Of a stretch of DNA of 64,000 nucleotides, positions 1 through 11,771 are shown one piece after another; positions within the stretch are counted from its first letter, which is position 1; each line of letters begins with the position of its first letter. Position numbers and translations under genes: made by a program. Source of the DNA: Phytophthora sp. 'mugwort' (taxonomy: Eukaryota; Oomycota; Peronosporomycetes; Peronosporales; Peronosporaceae); assembly GCA_033558025.1 (NCBI GenBank), contig JAUCEF010000009.1, positions 1,302,001-1,366,000 of the forward strand, given 5' to 3'. The notes beneath the pieces were generated by a model that saw only the letters and a program-made list of their open reading frames with translations, was not told the origin of the DNA and searched no databases.

Positions 1-310
1 CAAAACAGTATACAACATCCACTCTTACAGCATCATTATGGAATAAATCCAATGCCTTCCCGTGCGACAACACGGCCTTGTTACGAGGATATCAACAAAG
101 AAACTGAACTGCAAACAGCTAATTTATGTAACTTAGCTACTATGTTGGCACCCTTGCATCGTGCTATCCGATAGTTCAGCAGGGCACGGAGACTAAAGCA
201 TGCCTCGCGACTTTTGAGTTGGTTTCACTCGTACTAGTACGAATTCGACTTCTCGGGGTTACATGCGTGGTCGTGCTCTGGGACGCAGTTCCCTTTGTGC
301 AAGACACCTC

Positions 311-326
311 TTAACCCCTTAGTTCC
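311..326 (+). repeat. piggyBac-type terminal inverted repeat end
   Basis: TTAA followed by CCCCTTAGTTCC matches the left end of the piggyBac element at 41267 (TTAA then CCCCTTAGTTCCC), except that the third C of the final CCC is missing. A loosely similar subterminal stretch rich in TATGTT/CATATG follows at about 386-410. No partner end was found within the next few kilobases, so this is probably a solo end or one edge of a decayed element. Bases 1-310 hold no gene that I recognise. Confidence 0.5.
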
Positions 327-644
327 TGTGTGTTGGAGGATCCAACAAAGGAGTGTCTACCCTAATTCAAGGCTTTTGTGCATCAATGTTATGTTGGGCT
401 CCAGCATATGCCGCATTATTACACTTGGAATTTGTATTGAAACAAATCGTGGTTGATGTCATACTCAAGTCAATATGTTTGTTGAATAAAAAAGCCAAAT
501 GCACAGGTTTAGGGCGGCCTCAACCTTCTCTGCTGAGGTAGTGGTTCAACGGTACAGAGACAAGTATGGCGCACCCACCACCCAAAGGAGGGACGCCAGC
601 CACGAGCTCTCCTCATTCTCAAAAATGGCGACGAAAGGGGGAGA

Positions 645-1620
645 TTGTGGGTCTGGTTGGATAAAAGACCATGCGTCCAGCTAACTGCAGAACAGCGTCG
701 GCTGTATCTCCAAACGCAGCGGCGTGAGCGACGAATCCGGCGGACAGAGCAGAAGAAGGCAGCGGAAACGACGGGAGGGGGTCAGCTTCAGCTACCGGCG
801 GGCGAAAACAAGCGGCAAGTCAAGAATAAGACTGCGGCCAAGGAGACTGCATCACCGAAAGACACGGGTGTCGCCGCTGACGAAGCGAATGTGCCAGGGG
901 GAATGCGGCTGCCAAATCTACTGCACTGACTAGGGAAGGAACGACGCCTGCAACGGAAACACCAGCGGTTTCCCCGCGTCATTTCCCTCCGTTCAGTCGC
1001 AACCCCAGCGGTAGATACGGTTATCGCAGAAGTCATTGCAGATATTGTGGCGATGGGTGAGGGCGAGATGACGACGACACCTGTTCGGCCACCTGCACTT
1101 GCTAATGAGCGCCGTCGGTCCAGTGGTTGGAAGCGGAAGCGAACAACTCAGAATTCATTAAGCAAGCGCCGCCGGGATGTACTGCAAGACGATAACTGTG
1201 AGGAGGTACGTAATGCTGCCTTTCTCCTACATTATGGTTTGGATCGAGGCATGAGTCCTCCCAAGCTACGGTCCCAGCTTGCTGTGGAGAGCAATGCGTA
1301 TCACACCCAGTTCATCCCTGGGCGGGCTCGAGCGATTTGGTCGCAGCAGCGCCGTAATGGTGGAGACGTTGAAGAGATTGATGAAATCCGGCGGCGCCTA
1401 TCGAGAATAATCGACATCGAGACATGGGTCCGCGATGCAAGACTACCATTGCCGAATGGGCAGGGTTGACATCCATGACCAACTACGGTTGTAGAGCTAC
1501 GCGCTGCAGCTGTTGGTGCGCTTTCGCAAGTACTACAAAACGATCTTCTTGGGTCGCGTGGACATGGCGATTGTAAACCAGCTACTCCAGACTACGGCGG
1601 TGGATGCCATCGACGAGGTA
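645..1620 (+). pseudogene. unrecognised coding-like relic
   Basis: Two open stretches, 645-929 (94 codons, rich in Gln, Arg and Lys) and 1047-1469 (140 codons, basic then acidic), lie close together in different frames. A further open stretch follows around 1551-1635. Composition is protein-like and the first part resembles a charged coiled-coil segment. No catalytic motif is visible and I do not recognise the family. It follows a piggyBac-type end at 311, so it may be the body of a decayed mobile element; that is only a guess from position. Confidence 0.25.
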
Positions 1621-2584
1621 TATAGTCCATCTTGATATTCTGACATGGTGTGTATTGAATGGATTTTTTTTCTGACACTGCTTGTTTGAATAGGTACATA
1701 CACCTGGTTCCACCACACCAAGCTGAAAAGTTTTAGCCATTGGTACGGAGCACAAGCTGTCTGAATTTCCAGAGTGGGTTCAAGTGCGAGAGGGCTTTCG
1801 TGAGAGACGCCAATGTAAGGTCTGCTCGACGAAAGACGAAGGTTGGGTAGCGCAGTGCCAAAACCTTCCTTTGTGTAGCCTGTAGCATCGGTACGGAACG
1901 TTGCGGCAAATAAATTCGTTGTACTCGCTGTTCGAACGCACTGTTTGCATGCTGTAGTGTATATCTGTGGGATCGTGTTCCTCCAGGTCACTACCCGAAC
2001 AATAACATGACATGCCATAAAATATGGCATGCCTCTCTTTGAGCGATATATTCAAATGCGTGGACTTGGGGAGAAACGCCGCCGTCGTAACGCCGAGGAG
2101 GGGAGCAAGAAGAAGAGAAATGGGAGGAGAAGGACGAGGCGGACGAGCAGGAACATGGGAGAGAATATGAGGAGATGACAGGTAATGAGGAGTAGAAGGA
2201 CAGCTACGATGATTACGATCGTTTACGGCCGCGAAGGAAGGCGTGCTTGCTAAATGAAGTCCAATCATTCTGAAGCTGAGAGTTGGCATAGTTAGGCGAA
2301 TATGTTCGCTCTTTGTTAGCTTAAAAAGGCCAAATCCAAATTCGTATTTACACCGTGCGCCCACTTGTTAGTCTGGCGGAGGTGTATTTGACAGCATATC
2401 GGGTACAGAGCGCGGCGCACGATGTGCAGGCAATCATGGCTGATCAGGTTGCATTCCCGTAGTACATACTATACAATCGCATTTATTGAAGGCAACACAT
2501 AAATCAAGATTAGAACGGCCTTAGCATGTAGTATTCAACAAAATGTTTAGGACTTACCGAAGGGTCAAAAATAGCTTGAGAGCC

Positions 2585-2600
2585 GGGGGGGGGGGGGGGG
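2585..2600 (+). repeat. poly-G run of 16
   Basis: Uninterrupted run of G, read directly. A second run of 15 lies at 3620-3634 and a third of about 9 at 3771-3780. A 14-base run of C is present at 25970-25983. Such runs can form G-quadruplexes and are error-prone in sequencing. Confidence 0.85.
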
Positions 2601-5260
2601 TCACAAAAACAGTAGCTATCTCCAGGCGGTGCTGTCACCATGTTTACGTATTTGACCTTCAAAATCACTGGTTTGAAGCAGAAAGACCGGAATCGGCTCG
2701 CGCTCTCGTTGAATGGTTCGCATTAACAGCGCTTGAAGACGTCTGGTCTGCGTCGTGGTTCCAATAACGCAAAAAGGTGTCATCGCATGTGCGTGTGTAT
2801 GTCACAGAGGGAAAATTGAGCGACGGCAGTGGCACCGGCGACGCCACGAAGTGTGACAAGTTAAACACAAGAAAGCAGGGCGAATATGCCTAGTTGAAGT
2901 AAGTCTTGTACTTATGGTATTGCACTTACTTGGTGGATGTTTTTTGTGCAGTAGTCATTGTCATGGTGGGAGACTTGGCCGCGAGCGGTACAGGCAAGGA
3001 AGACACACTGAAGCGGACGAGCCAACACCAAGAAGGCCACAGGTGAGTAAATGTTCGCGTACATAGCACGCGGACGTGGCATGCCGACAACCTTTACATG
3101 AATGATGCACAACAGACAAAATACTGGAAGTAAAGGGAGAAGAGGACACTTTATCGACGCCGAGTAGACAGAAGGTTGGTGCTGCTTTCGAGGGGCCAAG
3201 GAAGCAATAAAACCGAGTCGTGCGAAAACAATTGGAGTATCCGCTAAGCGGCGAGGTAATATTTCTTGTCATAGCAAGAATAATTGAAATTGACAGGTGT
3301 GGCATTGCTGCTGTCGTATAGTAGTGGTGTTCCTACAGTTGCAACCTCTAGAGTATGGAAGCACAAGAAGGAGAGTAGTCGTTTGTGATCAATTATGTGA
3401 AACCTAAACCCTGGTATCAAAGAGAAAACAAACTCAGTGTGCTCTTATATGTATATAGGTGATAGCAAACAGCGAAATATGACTACAACCAAAGCACTGC
3501 TCCGCCGCGCAAACAGTGGAGACCTGCTTTACGATATGAACTTGACGAATGCGCTCCCACTGAAGAACCTTGCACACCTCAACTCCCTAATCTAGAAGTG
3601 AAAATCCTCCGTGAGCGGAGGGGGGGGGGGGGGGTCGGCGCGCGCGCTTTAATCGAAACAGTGATCACAATATCCAGGATAGGATTACGCCGATGCCTCA
3701 CTTGCTACGCCTCGTGGGTGGCTGTTGATGTAGCTATCACATATTACGAAAAGGCTCGAATACGCATTATCGGGGGGGGGAGGTAATGTAGCGTTGCCCC
3801 GCGACCCTGAACGGCCCAACGCTTAGAGGTCGTCCCCCAACCACAGAAAATACGACCGAAGCAATTGCCCGAGCGAGCTGCCCCCAATTCGACATCCTAG
3901 AAAATCTAATGAAATTACTAATGGATACACTTCTAGCCAAAAAAAAAAGCCGCCGCAAAAAATGATGTGGATAGGGGTGAACACGCGAAAAAAGAAAACG
4001 ACCATCGACCACTGGATTCAGGTGAGATGGTTATAAAGTTCAAGGCATCCGGGTCTCTATTCTCGAAGTTTGTACATTATTACGCTAAAGCGGCGCTATT
4101 TGATCGGGATCTGACGTTTTGATTGCTGCGTTTGGCCTCAGCACTTGAGTTAATGCAATTATTAACTTTTATGACTGCAGAAATAAAACTGCACACTTGG
4201 GAGCAGACATGACGTGGTTGAAAGAGGACTGGGCATTGAATGATGACGTGCATGTGGAGTTATTCACATCAGAAGTAGGGGACGAGGGATGACTGGTAAA
4301 CGCATAAGACAGCTGCACTGCCGCCTTGCAGAAGACTTGATCACGAGCTATGTATCGTCCAGTCTGATAAGACACTACTCCATCCCTTTAACGATTGTGA
4401 CGACTTACTTTTGGGAACTGGTGGGGGATCTGGCTGGAAATAAGTGGAGGAATGCCTCCACGGTAAACGTTTCACTTCATGCAATTGAGGGTTCGAGATC
4501 CGATATTCGAGTACTGGCGTCTCGTGGTTTGGGGAACAATCATCCCCCACGCGAAAACAGATACACAAATTGTCAGGGATGACGATTGTCGTTCTCCCTG
4601 TCAATCACAGTGATACACATCGGTCGCCCATTATGGCTACTATCGACCACACACAAGCAAGGATGCTGGGTGTTCATTTTACGATCATCTACCCGTATGA
4701 AGTAGAAATTGAACGCAAATGGAAGGATTCGTTTTGGTCATCCATGCATCGCTGGCATCCTATTGTCGATCCCATGGGGCTAATTGACCTAAACGGCCCG
4801 GTGGGCCTAGTTGTGGTGTTATCATCACGGCTATAGCATATTGGTACGCCCAATGGCTTCAACAATTTGAGCATGACGAAATTGCTAAGGAGACAATCAA
4901 CGACGCGATTATGAATGCTCTGAATGATTTTATGCAGCTTCGTCGTACACAGCATAGAGGCCGAAGATGTAGCTGAAGCAGCGATTGCGGATGCAAAACT
5001 TACGAGTACATTCAAAGAAATAGAATAGGACAAGTCCAATAAAAATGCAGTTAAATACCTGTCAGTAAGGTACGCACCATCATTCGTAGTATTATATTAG
5101 GTGCATTGTACGGAAGCTACATATATTCTCCATTGCCCAATGCTAGCGGAGGATACTATAGCTGTACAATGTAATGCGCTGTCGCTACTTTAGTTGACTT
5201 TATCTACTGATACAGCAGCTCACGGTGCCTGTCGCTTCAAAGGCGCGACTTCAACTAGGC

Positions 5261-5336
5261 AGTGCGATTTAACTTCGATGGGCGGGTTTAACTACGTTAG
5301 TGCGATTAAACATCGAAGGGCGGCTTTAACTTGACG
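5261..5336 (+). repeat. two-copy 38-bp tandem repeat
   Basis: The units at 5261-5298 and 5299-5336 both begin AGTGCGATT and share AACATCGAAGGGCGG-like and TTTAACT blocks. They are about 80 percent alike by eye. A weaker related segment (GGCGCGACTTCAACTAGGC) precedes them. Confidence 0.6.
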
Positions 5337-6449
5337 CTCCGACTAAAAAATACGGTTGTTAAATTTTATGTACCGGGTACTACAAGTTAAAGTCGAAAAC
5401 GTTATTAAAGTCGTTCAAGTCTGTAAAATGTCTCAGTTTAAGAAAGCTTTAACGGAATTATACTTGTTAATGTCTGTCCATGAGCCGTACTCCCGACGCT
5501 CAAGTTGGGCTAACGCTACAACGATACTGCTCAGTAGCCGCTGACGTGGGTCACGCCATCAAGATCTCGAGCTTTTAGTGATAAACTTGAAGGAGGAGTA
5601 CGGGCAACGCCAACAACATGTAACGAGAAGCTCGGTCTTTGACACAGCAGCTTATTCCCCCCTAAATCTACCCAAGAGGAAGGGGTGAAACCGAGCGAGC
5701 TCGAAAGGCTGAAACTATGCGTATATGCTAACCCTTTTCGCGAGCCACTTCGATTAACTATACTGTACATAATTAGGTTATTACCTTTCTGAAATGCGCA
5801 AAAATCTTCCTTTTACCAAACTACGGTACTGCTACAAATCTCCCTCAAATCTTTTTTTTGTTTACGTTCCCACCGGTTCATTTGCGGGTATTTGTGCAGG
5901 GTCACCGCCCATTCCCAGATTGTTTTTTATTATTATTATTTACTTCTTGCGGTAGGGAGTGCCTCATGCAGCAGCAATACGTCGAGCATCATCAGGACCG
6001 ACGCCCCTACCAAAAACCACAACTCGAACAACGCAACTCTGTGGCAACCACGGGTTCATTGCAGTCACCAACAGTCAACTACAGCACAATACATATCTAT
6101 TATACAGAATACGCTTTTCATTAGTATAGTTGAGCACCAGGTTGTTGGTGTAACCGATTCGTATTTAGTAGCTAAAAGGCGCAATATCGGCTTCCTCCGC
6201 TAATGTCACGAACCGGAACATTGTACTTCCCTTCAAAAGCGATATTCTGATTTCGGTAACCGATATCAATACTCAAAAGTCAAAAAGAAAAGTCGTCTGT
6301 TATTAGCATCTTGCCTATGCGCAAGGCTGCCATTTATGGTACTGTTATTTGTTGTGATAACCACCAAAGCATACATATTGTGACTATAGCTGGCAAAGTG
6401 ATCAGTAAATTATGGCATAACCCGCATACCTTACTCAGAGCTAACCGCG

Positions 6450-8200
6450 CTTCCCTTACTCGAGAGCAGCGACGGTGGGCACGCTCCAGTATGTCTCGTT
6501 CTGCCTTAAAAAAAGGGCGGCATTTCCAGCGTGGCAGGCTGGAGCGAATGACGTTGCTGACCGAACGTCGTTCTTGCCATGCTGAAAAAGCGCTCGATAA
6601 TATCGTTTGTCGGAGGAATGGAGCCAATAACGCGAAACTTGGCCGCTGTCATCTCAAGTCGGCGCTTCTTCTGCAACCTTTGCATGAGCGACTCCGTGTA
6701 TACCTCACCACCTTCCCCCTCTGTTGCGGGAGCAGCAGCAGCGACGGGCGAGATTTCAAACGGTCACAACGCCGATTTATCGGCGCGCGCCAGTCTTGAG
6801 CCCTTCCTGTTCAGTGCACGTACGCATCCAGCCTCGAAGTCGGGGCTGGGGACTATTGCAGCTCGAGGTCCTACATATTAGTATATACAAAACGATAGTT
6901 GGTCACATATAAAGTGTGTAGCTGTCGGACCTACATTCGTACCAACGTAGAAAGCATACGCGGCCTTGACCTAGATTAAAGCATTGAACCACTCGCATGC
7001 GTCCACCAATGTTGTGGATTCATCCTGAAGCGCCGTTGTCACCGTCTCTACGTCCTTGAACGAGTTGAACAGCTCCCTTAGACGTCAGTTTGCATGGAGG
7101 AGATGGCAGAAGCTCAGCGAGTTCGTCGTCGTACGAGTTGAGGTGCTCAATGAGAGCAAAATAGAGGTCTATCCTCGCGAAGGTCGAGCCCCATCTTGTC
7201 TCTTGGCGGATGATTGGACGAAGCAGTGTTTTAAACCCGCACACAGATTGCAATATGAACTGTCAATTTTCAAATATAAATGTAATATTTACTAAACCAA
7301 GCATACCTGAGACGCGCCGCATGGGTGAGTGTCCCCAATTTCATCATGAGGATTTGGATAGCGGCCAGGTCGTCTTCGTGTTGGCGCATGTCCTCTTGGA
7401 TGGCACGGGTAAGCCGATGGCTTGCACATCCGACCAATGGGCATGCATCAGCGTGGCCAGGCGGCGATTAACCGAGCAGCTGTCTCTGACAAGGAATATA
7501 CACTACTCGATTTCCTTGCCGAAATCGCGCCGCAGCATTGTGCGCAAAAACGCCCGGTGTGTCTGGACCGGTCAACCTCGTTGGGCTCATTGATGAGGGG
7601 GCATGCTGAGGACCGGTCGCTTCACCACGCCCGCAACTTCGCAGCAAGCGAACACAGCTACGAACTGTTCCGAGGCATGGGTCCGCTTGTCGAAGATGAA
7701 TCCAAAGCGGTCAGGGATCTCGGTTGCGATCGCAGCCTCGGCTGCCCTGGTCATACCTTTCACAGCCGAGCGCAGCGTCTCACCCCATACTGTCTCGAGG
7801 TTTGTATAGTTGCACGAAGGCATAGGCAAGTATAAGTTAGTGAGACTATACTGAAAAAACAAATGAATAGATAGAGCTCATACGACCTGGAGTTTACGTT
7901 CTCACAGAATGCGAGGGGGGAGATTGCTCATGACGATCCACCGAAACCAGCTAAACACATGGAGTTGCCGCGAGCATCTCCGGTGCTCGCGCGTACATGC
8001 TGCATTAGGTTAGTCCACCCGTTGTGAGCCGTCATCTTCCGGACTGTGCCGCAACAGCAACTGTAGTACTCGGAAATGGGTTCGTCATAGTCGTCGCGGA
8101 CCGCCGGAAGCAAACAAGCAGACCTGCCGGGTGGGGACAGGGTTGCGGGGGCAGACAGCATATATCGGAGCGGCGAGGGAATGAGAATGAGCAAATGGGT
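6450..8200 (-). pseudogene. hAT transposase relic (copy 1)
   Basis: Read on the minus strand, fragments of one hAT-type transposase appear in the expected order but in different frames. A BED-type zinc-finger piece lies near 8050-8110 (Cys-x-Cys, then a downstream His). A core segment at 7590-7760 contains FGFIFDKRTHASEQF. A segment containing ETRWGSTFARIDLYF lies near 7130-7200. The C-terminal dimerisation part near 6500-6660 contains PPTNDIIERFFSMART. The second hAT copy at 60593-62733 has the matching core piece (FGLIFDGWTHASEHF). Frameshifts separate the pieces, so it cannot be functional. No convincing terminal repeats were found. Confidence 0.7.
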
Positions 8201-8379
8201 CGGATTTCGAGCTCACGATTAAGCTGGGTAAATTGAGATCAATGAACGAAGGAAATTCGAGGCACCCTCAATAAACAATGTTATTGATTTCCTTAATCCT
8301 CACCCATAAATTTATTAGGATATTTATTGCAATAATGAAAGGAGCCATTTATTGTTCGGCTGCCCTGCCTACGCGTCTC

Positions 8380-9700
8380 CTATATCATGGTCTGAATCAA
8401 CCTCGTTAAGACCAGCATCAATTGCGCAATGCTTAACGAGCCCCTCATTCAAATCAGTGCCTGCTACGTCAGCACCATCGAGAAAAGTGCCATAAGCCTT
8501 GCGATACCCACTTGCAATAGTCGATCTCGTCAGGCCGTCTCAAGTCAAACAAATCCACGTCGCCGCCTTGATTCTGTCTGGAGCGACAGGCTTGAACTTA
8601 GCACCACCAGCATGAGGACGGAGCTGCTCGCGCAGAAGCTCGACCCAGCAGGCGAGCAATCGCGACTTGAACGAAAGTTCTATTCAACACCAGCTGGCTG
8701 ACTCAACGAAGTCGCGCCCTTTGACACTTCCATAATCGCCACGTTTATCGAATTTGCATGAGCCGATTTCCTTTGTCCAGTGGCCGGAGAAGTCGTCCCA
8801 AAGCAATAAATAGGTCTTGCATATCCCATCGTGCAGCGAAAGGATATATCAGGGACTTAACTGAGAGGTCACCAGGTCACCATTCAACCATAAATCTAGA
8901 ATTACAACTGAGCGACTTATATATAATCAAAACCAAACTTAGCGTATCTTTCAAGTCCCGTAGATTTCTATCCGCTGCTCGAGGTGCGTCGCATTCCCAT
9001 TCTCCACACCGTCTTGCCAAAACCGTAGCGAAGGCGTCGATTTTCATCGGCCATCGCAGGAAGCTTTAACGGTTTGGACTTAAATACAACAAAGGCGGTA
9101 CTTCTCTCCATCTGTATCACCCAGAAGATCATGGTCACCCCTTCCTTCGTTTTGGCTGCGCATCGCACCCAAACTGTCTTGGCGCCCTTCGCATTGATTG
9201 GCCTTGTTGGTAGAAACTAAAAAGGACTGCTAGAAATCAAAAAGTATGTCCTACAACATATCATAAAAGATTGGATAGAAATACTCACCTGTTTTTTTTG
9301 GCCCGCGTTGTATGCCGTTTTTACGCCAAGGTCAAGCATCGTTGCTCGCACCTTGACGGCGAAGGCGACGGCAATGTCGTCCAGATCAGCAGGTGTCTTG
9401 TGTGTGGTGCGAGTACTTGCCCTCAACAACAGCATCTGCCGCGCTTTGAAAGCTCGTTACCGCCGCCACGACGCCTCGAACCCCTCCACAATATACTCGG
9501 TGGCTCGATCCTTAGCTTCTAGCGCTAACATCGTAGAGGAAATAGGAACACCTTTTTACGGAGGTTGTTAACCACTCACTAGATCTTATTCTGCTGCTTG
9601 TGGAAGCTTTGTACATACCCCTGCTGACTGCGGCTTCTTCTTGTAGCCGCCGTTCTCCGCAGAGTACTGTCCTTCGAGCTTGTCCTTGTCGTGTATCCAC
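8380..9700 (-). pseudogene. pogo-like DDE transposase relic (copy 1)
   Basis: The minus strand encodes, in order, an HTH-like piece around 9620-9690 (RWIHDKDKLEGQYSAENGG) and a linker near 9300-9390. A conserved block at 8968-9215 includes INAKGAKTVWVRCAAKTKE and ENRRLRYGFG. The motif LLWDDFSGHWT near 8750-8800 matches the second catalytic Asp region of DDE_1/pogo transposases. A C-terminal piece at 8400-8650 contains FKPVAPDRIKAATWICL. Frameshifts and stops separate the pieces. Assignment to the Tc1/mariner superfamily, pogo clade, rests on these motifs. Confidence 0.65.
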
Positions 9701-11631
9701 CGCAATTGAAGCTACCGTCGAGAGTCGTAAGCATCGCCACTTAGGCTAGGGACGTACTGCCTAATTACTTATTGCGCATCACAAGATTATTCTAGCTCGT
9801 TCCCAATGTTCAGCTTCTCACGCGCAGTAAAGACTCCCTACACCGGGCTAGCGCATTGCCAAATGAATGGCGATCAAATGTCGGTCTTGACAAAAACCGG
9901 TACAGTACCGGTAAAACTGTATGAATATGTTTGCACCGGAACTTACTGCACAAATATACCACGCAATTTGATTGTGAGGTTACCGGTATCCTCCTCAACC
10001 GGTGTACTCGTACTTAACATAAAATTGGAAAATGGGTTAAGTCCGTGCTGCTACTTCATATTTGTACTTCCCACGATCCCGACGTAGAAAGCACTTCGCC
10101 TGATTTCGATAAATTCCAACTAAATTCTTTGAAAAGGCGGGACGTACGTAGTTGACATTGTGATCCAAATAACTATGTTCGGATCATTTCGGCATTATTT
10201 TACTGGGAATACCCGAAGAATGAATGGGGTGGACAGTCTCAACGGATTTAACTGCGTGCGTGAACGTAATCTCAATCAACTTTCATACCACATTCAGAAT
10301 GTTGCAGCAACAAATTTGTAATGAAATTGTTCACTGACACACCTCACGGCATCAGCTGACGTTGAAGTCTTCACACTATGTGGGTGATTCACCCGTTAAA
10401 ATGCGTGCAAAAATAAATTGTTGGTATTCCCAGCTACGCCATAGTCGTGCTGTGCACGCATACGAAGTACCGGTAAATCCAAGCCTGAGCGCCTTTTCTA
10501 TAATAAAGCTCTGCTTAGGGTTTTGCAACCCCAAAACTTGCTTAAACATGCTCAAAGGTGCTCAAAGGTGAAGGTGTTAAAGGTGCTCAAAGGTAAGGGT
10601 AAAGGTGCTCAAACCCAAGTAGCAGTAACGCAAGCGGCACCAACAGAGCATCCAGAAGAAACTCGGCGCTCCAGGCTCATCTCGAGAAGTTGTTGATGAT
10701 CGCCAAGCTGACTGAGCACCTAAAGGACAACATGAAGCCGCGATCATGATTGCAGTTGCCTTCATATATCAGGTTCATTGCCTTATTGTCTTTGCCGTAG
10801 CATTGAGACCCTCAAGTTTCTTCTTTGCCCCTGCTCGTTCATGTTCGTCCATTCGTTCCCTCGACCGCGCAGTGCCGAGCATAATGGACTTGAGCACGGA
10901 CGCATTGGGTGCGATCCGTCGCGACTCTTTTACATCCATCCACTCGGCGCATTCCACGCGATCCCCGTTCGTCTCCGTGTCGGTTGCCACGCTTGGACAT
11001 TGCATAACTTTAATCCAGACTTACCTGAGCCACAAAAAGAGTGTCACCATTTAAAGAGAAGCGTCCAGGCTATCTCTGGAACGTGAGCGACGGTCATTCT
11101 GATGTCTGTAGTCATGGAGATCCCCGCATCGATGGAGACTGCGACTGCGGCTGCGACTTCTTGAGCTGCAGCGTCTAGAGCGCCGATATCGACGCGGAAG
11201 CGGCCAGATATGTCGATAGACGGCGAGATACCGCAGGAGCTACTTGAAGACCGCGGACGATGGCTCTTTCGCGCTCGTCGTGAGCTGCGGCGTCGGTGGG
11301 TGTCACTTTCGTCCATCTGCAAAATGTCATAGGGACATCCGCCAAAATCGCACGCCCCCGTTTTTGTGACGTTGGCTTGCATTGCACGCAGCCTGTATAA
11401 CTTTATAGCAGCTGAATGGTCCTGTCTTTTGGTTTCTATGTTCGGTAGCCTGCATAATCTATACCGCGCTGTGGGAAGGTGGTGGTGCAGTAAGTGGGAC
11501 ACATCGATGCACGCATTCACGCCTGCAGAAAACAAGCTTCACTTCCAGAACTCCCCGGGCCCCGACACACTGAGCTTCGGTATGTTTCTGCATTTGGCGT
11601 AAATTGCCACGTTGCCACCTTATAGCTTTTC
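9701..11631. other. intergenic, no recognisable gene
   Basis: The largest open frame is on the minus strand at 11044-11535 and has an internal Ser/Arg-rich patch. It may be followed by another minus-strand open frame at 10775-11005. A possible splice donor (CAG|GTAAGT, minus strand near 11026-11034) lies between them. No domain is recognised, so I do not call a gene. A microsatellite sits at 10549-10610. Confidence 0.45.
10549..10610 (+). repeat. imperfect GCTCAAAGGT tandem repeat
   Basis: The decamer GCTCAAAGGT (or GCTCAAAGG variants) occurs about four times, interspersed with GAAGGTGTTAAAG and AAGGGTAAAG variants. It is a simple degenerate satellite. Confidence 0.7.
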
Positions 11632-11647
11632 GCTCACACTATTTTTC
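11632..11647 (+). promoter_or_regulatory. candidate oomycete initiator of the kinase gene
   Basis: GCTCACACTATTTTTC is an imperfect match to the oomycete initiator consensus GCTCATTYBNCAWTTT and lies about 140 nt upstream of the chosen ATG at 11772. The match is only moderate. It supports the view that the open frame upstream of 11772, which opens at a TTG, is leader rather than protein. Confidence 0.4.
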
Positions 11648-11771
11648 ACCCCGTATTTTCGTGTTGATTGATTACCCACGGACAGTTCGTGCTGCAAAAA
11701 GATCCCCAAGTCCGTCACCGAGGACAGCGGGGCCGTCCACTTCCCTCTATTTCCAGGCATCCCAGACGCCT

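Larger units (their letters stand above)
1636..6449. other. no recognisable gene (4.8 kb)
   Basis: Open frames here are short, overlap on both strands and lack motifs. The stretch contains poly-G runs at 2585-2600, 3620-3634 and about 3771-3780, AT-rich segments, and a two-copy 38-bp tandem repeat at 5261-5336. I see no RNA gene or transposase motif. Confidence 0.6.

Noticed and set aside
10775..11535. Spliced gene on the minus strand
   Set aside because: A CAG|GTAAGT donor is present, but no acceptor gives a clear continuous frame and no domain is recognised.
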